From Candidatus Cloacimonadota bacterium (GTDB lineage: Bacteria; Cloacimonadota; Cloacimonadia; Cloacimonadales; Cloacimonadaceae), in NCBI GenBank assembly GCA_016875595.1, contig VGPI01000098.1, forward strand, positions 1-7,725: DNA of 7,725 bases, given 5' to 3'. Position numbers and translations under genes: made by a program. Each line of letters starts with the position of its first letter. Position 1 is the stretch's first letter. Shown here piece after piece: positions 5,076-7,725 of the stretch. The notes beneath the pieces are model-generated. The model was given only the letters and a program-made list of their open reading frames with translations. It was not told the origin of the DNA and searched no databases.

Positions 5076-6321
5076 GGTTGGCAGCCAGGAGGCGGCGATG
5101 ATCGTTCCAACTGATCAGCGTGGCGGTGATCAGAAAGCCGGCGGCAACGGCAAAGACGGAATTGATCCCCAGCGTCTTGAGCAGGACATAGCCCAGTGCC
5201 GGAGCCAGCAGACCCCGAAATCCCGTCATCGTGACATGCACGCTTTGATAGATGGCGGCGTTGTTATTCCCCGCAAAGTAGATCGAGCTCATATTCCACG
5301 CCATATTGATCCCGCTCATGGCGACCCCGAACACGCTGAAGGCGGCAAAGACAAAGAAGACTCCCAGCCATTGATGCCCGGCGAATAGGATAGCGAACAG
5401 AATGAGCAGCGGAAAGAGTGCCAGCGTCCCGAACGACAGTGAGATGAACCGGAAGGGATGCAGGCGGTCGTGAAGCTTGCCCAGATAGGGCGAGAGCAGG
5501 AGCAGACCCGCCTGTGCCAGCACACCCTTTGCCAGGAAATTGGCAGTATAGTTCAGCTTCAGAATATTTACCAACAAGATCGGCAGCACTGGTGTCATCA
5601 TGATAAAACCCATGCCATAGATACTGAAACTCCGCTCAAAATAGGCGAATGCCTTATCCCGCTTCAGCAGATCGATACTCAGGCGCATGGGCTCAATAAT
5701 CGCCCTGCGGAGCGGTATTTTCTCGCAGGAGCTCTCAATGATCGGCATTTGCAGCCGGATCAGCGAGAGGAAGAGACTACTGACAAACCCACAGATCCCC
5801 GTCCCCACCAGGAGCCAGCGGAACATCGCCTCGTTTATGTCCAGCCACCATCCTGCCAGAAAAGTGAAGGCAATCGTGATGACCATGCTGATACTGGTCA
5901 TGTAGCCATAGACCTTGCCCCGCCTTCCGGTGCTGATGTTCTTTTGATAGATCAGATTCTGCGCTGGGATCAGGAGCGAATTGAAGGCGAACATCACGGT
6001 CAGCAATACCAGAAATTCATTCATTGTGGTCAGCCAGATTCCATAAATGAGGACGAGCCGACCCAGAATACCGGTTGCCAGAAAATAGCGTGATTTATGA
6101 CAACTCTGCTCAAACAGCCGACCCCACCAAATGGAGAAGAAATTGGCGACCGGCCAGATCATCACCATCAATGCCAGCTGCCAATCCTTTGCCAGGAGTG
6201 CTTTGCGCGCTATGATGTCCTGCGTCTGACCCAAGCTCGCCACCACGCCGTTAAACAGCGCCGCCCATAAGAGCAAGACCGCCGTCTGTCGCTCCACCGG
6301 ACTGAATTCCCTGAACCGCAT
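5053..6321 (-). CDS. Major facilitator superfamily (MFS) transporter
   Basis: A 422-residue inner-membrane protein, normal for a 12-helix MFS carrier. Two related halves are visible. The loop between helices 2 and 3 is GRLFEQSCHKSRY (67-79), a degenerate motif A, and the second-half equivalent is GKLHDRLHPFR (281-291). GRRGKVYGYMTSISMV (132-147) precedes helix 5, and the central cytoplasmic linker is ~190-225. A conserved-looking stretch, YQSVHVTMTGFRGLLAPALG (358-377), may identify a subfamily, but the substrate cannot be deduced. The N-terminus starts directly before helix 1, so ATG 6319-6321 is reasonable. Its ribosome site is poor (AGGAG lies 14 nt away), and no in-frame ATG, GTG or TTG was found in the short stretch just upstream. 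It appears monocistronic, convergent with and overlapping the + strand gene. Confidence 0.9.
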   Translation of the reverse strand: MRFREFSPVERQTAVLLLWAALFNGVVASLGQTQDIIARKALLAKDWQLALMVMIWPVANFFSIWWGRLFEQSCHKSRYFLATGILGRLVLIYGIWLTTMNEFLVLLTVMFAFNSLLIPAQNLIYQKNISTGRRGKVYGYMTSISMVITIAFTFLAGWWLDINEAMFRWLLVGTGICGFVSSLFLSLIRLQMPIIESSCEKIPLRRAIIEPMRLSIDLLKRDKAFAYFERSFSIYGMGFIMMTPVLPILLVNILKLNYTANFLAKGVLAQAGLLLLSPYLGKLHDRLHPFRFISLSFGTLALFPLLILFAILFAGHQWLGVFFVFAAFSVFGVAMSGINMAWNMSSIYFAGNNNAAIYQSVHVTMTGFRGLLAPALGYVLLKTLGINSVFAVAAGFLITATLISWNDHRRLLAANLNHHNES

Positions 6322-6400
6322 TTCCGCGCTTGCATCTCCTATTTCATTATCTATGTAGCGAATAGCCGCAGGTCTGCGACTCCTTCCGCCCTTTGGTTGC

Positions 6401-6429
6401 CTTTAATTATCCATCCTGTTAACTGTCAA
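6401..6429 (-). promoter_or_regulatory. Candidate promoter of the MFS gene
   Basis: A consensus -35 TTGACA (complement of 6424-6429) is followed at 17 bp by TTAAAG (complement of 6401-6406), a weak -10. The -10 is about 80 bp before the ATG. GATAAT within the spacer is too close to the -35 to serve. Only the -35 is convincing. Confidence 0.35.
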
Positions 6430-6567
6430 GCTCACGCTGAAACCTATCCGGTTCTCCTCCGTCCGGGCACTCGGGAAAAAACGCTTCCGGCTCTGCAACG
6501 GAGGATCATTTATCCGGGCTACCGCGGCTGGAAAACGGCTCAGGTGCCGGTTTAATTACTGCTTCTA

Positions 6568-6589
6568 TCCGGCAATTCTCCGGCAATTC
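6568..6589. repeat. 11-bp tandem direct repeat
   Basis: TCCGGCAATTC occurs twice back to back (6568-6578, 6579-6589) inside the intergenic region. It may be a tandem binding site or a small duplication. Other ATCCGG copies lie nearby, but no wider pattern was found. Confidence 0.6.
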
Positions 6590-6664
6590 ATCTGTATTCC
6601 ATTTGCAGGTCACCTGCTTATCACTCGTTCCCCGACTGGCTATTCCTGGCATATTCCCGGTTTG

Positions 6665-6753
6665 CCCCTCTTGATCACTTCTTTAACCCCTCTTAATCAA
6701 GCGTTAACTATTAACGCTTGATTAAGAGGGGATAATGACTTGATTAAGAGGGG
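6665..6753. repeat. Compound palindrome with nested inner and outer arms
   Basis: The inner arms 6687-6707 and 6711-6731 are perfect 21-bp reverse complements around CTA (6708-6710). Outside them, 6665-6686 and 6732-6753 are also reverse complements, with 17 of 22 matches. Each side therefore consists of two direct copies, 22 bp apart, of a unit beginning CCCCTCTTAATCAAG (left) or its complement (right). The position between divergent genes makes a terminator role unlikely. It could form a cruciform, a long RNA hairpin, or a four-site binding array. Confidence 0.88.
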
Positions 6754-6889
6754 TAAGCAGGAAGAAGGGGGGACAAGAAGAACCGCATAAGGAAGCAGAT
6801 GAAGGCAGAACGAGGGTGAGGATCCACAGCCAGGGGGGCAACAACCGAGATATTTAAGTTACTGATGAACAGGGTTCAAGCGATTTTCA

Positions 6890-6926
6890 TTGACAAAAAC
6901 GGCAGTATCCAAAAAGAGCATATATC
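6890..6926 (+). promoter_or_regulatory. Candidate promoter region of rpmF-plsX
   Basis: TTGACA (6890-6895), followed by AAAA, is a full -35 match. The nearest good -10-like sequence, TATATC (6921-6926), is 25 bp away, well beyond the usual 17. The -35 is the better supported half. A second -10-like TATAAG (7000-7005) lies close to the ribosome site but lacks a -35. Confidence 0.3.
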
Positions 6927-7022
6927 ATAGCGAATTGGGTAGGCAGGAAAGCAAAAAAGCATGCCGGCACCAGTCAACGGCGCTATTGAATAACATGACT
7001 ATAAGATGCAAGAGGAGATAAA

Positions 7023-7202
7023 ATGGCTGTCCCCAAGAAGAGAACGTCAAAGGTCCGCAGAGATAAACGCCGGACGCACGATGCCTTGAAGGCACCGGTA
7101 TTTTCCGTATGTTCCAAATGCGGAGAAGCGAAACGTCCACATCACATCTGTGGCAAGTGCGGCACTTACGACGGCAAGCAGGTCATCGAAGTAAAGGAAT
7201 AG
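7023..7202 (+). CDS. rpmF: 50S ribosomal protein L32
   Basis: A 59-residue basic protein of the large ribosomal subunit, normal in length. It begins MAVPKKRTSKVRRDKRRTHD, the hallmark L32 N-terminus. It has a four-cysteine zinc ribbon, C30-S-K-C33 and C43-G-K-C46, so this is the zinc-binding form rather than a cysteine-free paralogue. The start ATG has GAGGAG (7012-7017) 5 nt upstream. plsX begins 1 nt after the TAG stop, the widely conserved rpmF-plsX arrangement. The DUF177/YceD gene that often precedes rpmF is not present in the 700 bp upstream. Confidence 0.97.
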   Translation: MAVPKKRTSKVRRDKRRTHDALKAPVFSVCSKCGEAKRPHHICGKCGTYDGKQVIEVKE

Positions 7203-7203
7203 T

Positions 7204-7725
7204 GTGCGGATAGCGGTCGATACATTCGGCAGCGACAATGCTCCATATCCGGAGATCGAGGGTGCAGTTCTGGCAATCAAAGAGGAATTGTGCTCACAGG
7301 TGATCCTGGTCGGGGATGAAAAGTTACTCCGTCAGGAGCTTGCCAAATACTATTATGATGCCTCGCGCATCAGTATTGTCCATGCTCCGGAACGGATATC
7401 GATGGATGAAAGTGCATCCCTGGCGGTACGTAAGAAACGGGATTCCTCGCTGGTGCGAACGATCACTCTGCATCAGGAGGGCGAAGCTGAGGCTGCCGTC
7501 AGCGCAGGTAATACCGGAGCCGTTATGGCGGCATCGTTATTGATCTATGGTCGGATCCGCAATGTGTCCCGCCCTGCCATCGCAGTCACCTTTCCCACAC
7601 AGAAGAATCCGGAATTGATCCTGGATGTGGGTGCGAATGTGGATTGTGAGGCGGATAACCTATTGCAATTTGCACATATGGGCAGTTTGTACTGCCAATT
7701 TCTGTTTGGGATTGAGCGTCCCCGC
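7204..7725 (+). CDS. plsX: Phosphate acyltransferase PlsX, N-terminal part (runs off window)
   Basis: PlsX converts acyl-ACP and phosphate into acyl-phosphate, the acyl donor for PlsY in the first step of phospholipid synthesis; it is a peripheral membrane enzyme. 174 residues are visible, about half of the usual ~330-350. Recognisable blocks are RIAVDTFGSDNAP (N-terminal; often AVDAMGGDNAP elsewhere), ILVGDE, IVHAPERISMDE, RKKRDSSLV, AVSAGNTGAVMA, RPAIAVTFPT and LILDVGANVDC. The start is GTG 7204-7206, 1 nt after the rpmF stop, with AAAGGAA (7193-7199) as ribosome site; this gives the normal family N-terminus, so the two genes are probably translationally linked. The frame is intact to the window end. 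The T-F-S variation in the first motif is a minor oddity. Confidence 0.96.
   Translation, partial: MRIAVDTFGSDNAPYPEIEGAVLAIKEELCSQVILVGDEKLLRQELAKYYYDASRISIVHAPERISMDESASLAVRKKRDSSLVRTITLHQEGEAEAAVSAGNTGAVMAASLLIYGRIRNVSRPAIAVTFPTQKNPELILDVGANVDCEADNLLQFAHMGSLYCQFLFGIERPR

Larger units (their letters stand above)
6322..7022. other. 700-bp intergenic region between divergent MFS and rpmF units
   Basis: No open frame in this stretch looks like a gene on either strand. The ones overlapping its right end are antisense to rpmF. From left to right it holds a TTGACA box for the MFS gene (6424-6429), an 11-bp tandem repeat TCCGGCAATTC (6568-6578 and 6579-6589), and a 13-bp palindrome GCAGGTCACCTGC (6605-6617). 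Then come a large compound palindrome (6665-6753), a purine-rich stretch (~6754-6850) and a + strand TTGACA (6890-6895) before rpmF. No known structured RNA was recognised. Confidence 0.7.

Noticed and set aside
5458..6093. 211-codon open frame antisense to the MFS gene
   Set aside because: Polar, Q/D/H-rich translation typical of the reverse complement of a membrane-protein gene.
6639..6666. Possible sigma-54 promoter (CTGGCAT…TTTGC) before rpmF
   Set aside because: The distance between GG and GC is 14, not the required 10, and the minus-strand TGGTGC…TGC near 6960 has spacing 9.
6925..7280. Minus-strand frames over the rpmF region
   Set aside because: They are antisense to rpmF and the plsX start, both of which are certain genes.

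Overview
The window looks like chromosomal DNA from a diderm (Gram-negative) bacterium that uses sigma-54. It has a NtrX-type sigma-54 activator, a NtrY-type sensor kinase, a zinc-ribbon ribosomal protein L32 and PlsX. Base composition is roughly balanced. GTG and TTG starts occur beside ATG, and Shine-Dalgarno sites are strong (GGAGG and AAAGGAG types). The gene mix and intergenic palindromes would fit an uncultured lineage such as Cloacimonadota or another FCB-group relative. That placement is an impression from memory, not a demonstrated assignment.

Layout. Positions 1-266 are non-coding: two copies of a ~50-bp hairpin-bearing repeat, then a perfect 36-bp-arm palindrome. Positions 267-4280 (up to 4418 with the longest start) are a tightly packed four-gene operon on the minus strand. 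In transcription order it encodes a flippase-like/LPG-synthase-TM-family membrane protein, a DUF4390-like exported protein, a short NtrY-like histidine kinase and a NtrX-like response regulator. The spacings are 9 nt, 10 nt and a TTGA start/stop overlap. Divergent from it, 4476-5075 (+) encodes a small protein that resembles the C-terminal region of large actinobacterial AAA-ATPase regulators, here standing alone. Its 3' end overlaps by 23 bp the 3' end of a convergent MFS transporter gene (5053-6321, minus). Positions 6322-7022 are about 700 bp without a gene, holding a second compound palindrome and a pyrimidine-to-purine strand switch. From 7023 (+) the conserved rpmF-plsX pair begins (ribosomal protein L32, then the phosphate acyltransferase of phospholipid synthesis). 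plsX runs off the right edge.

How the genes may work together. The operon places an integral-membrane flippase-like protein and an exported DUF4390 protein beside a membrane sensor and its sigma-54 activator, so an envelope-status response is a reasonable inference. The pairing of DUF4390 with NtrY/NtrX-like genes is, to my knowledge, also seen in beta-proteobacteria. rpmF-plsX is a housekeeping link between translation and lipid synthesis. No mobile element, CRISPR array, tRNA or rRNA was recognised. The most unusual items are the two palindromes built of paired direct repeats, the stand-alone regulator-tail protein, and the regulatory-looking DNA between the divergent units at 4281-4475.
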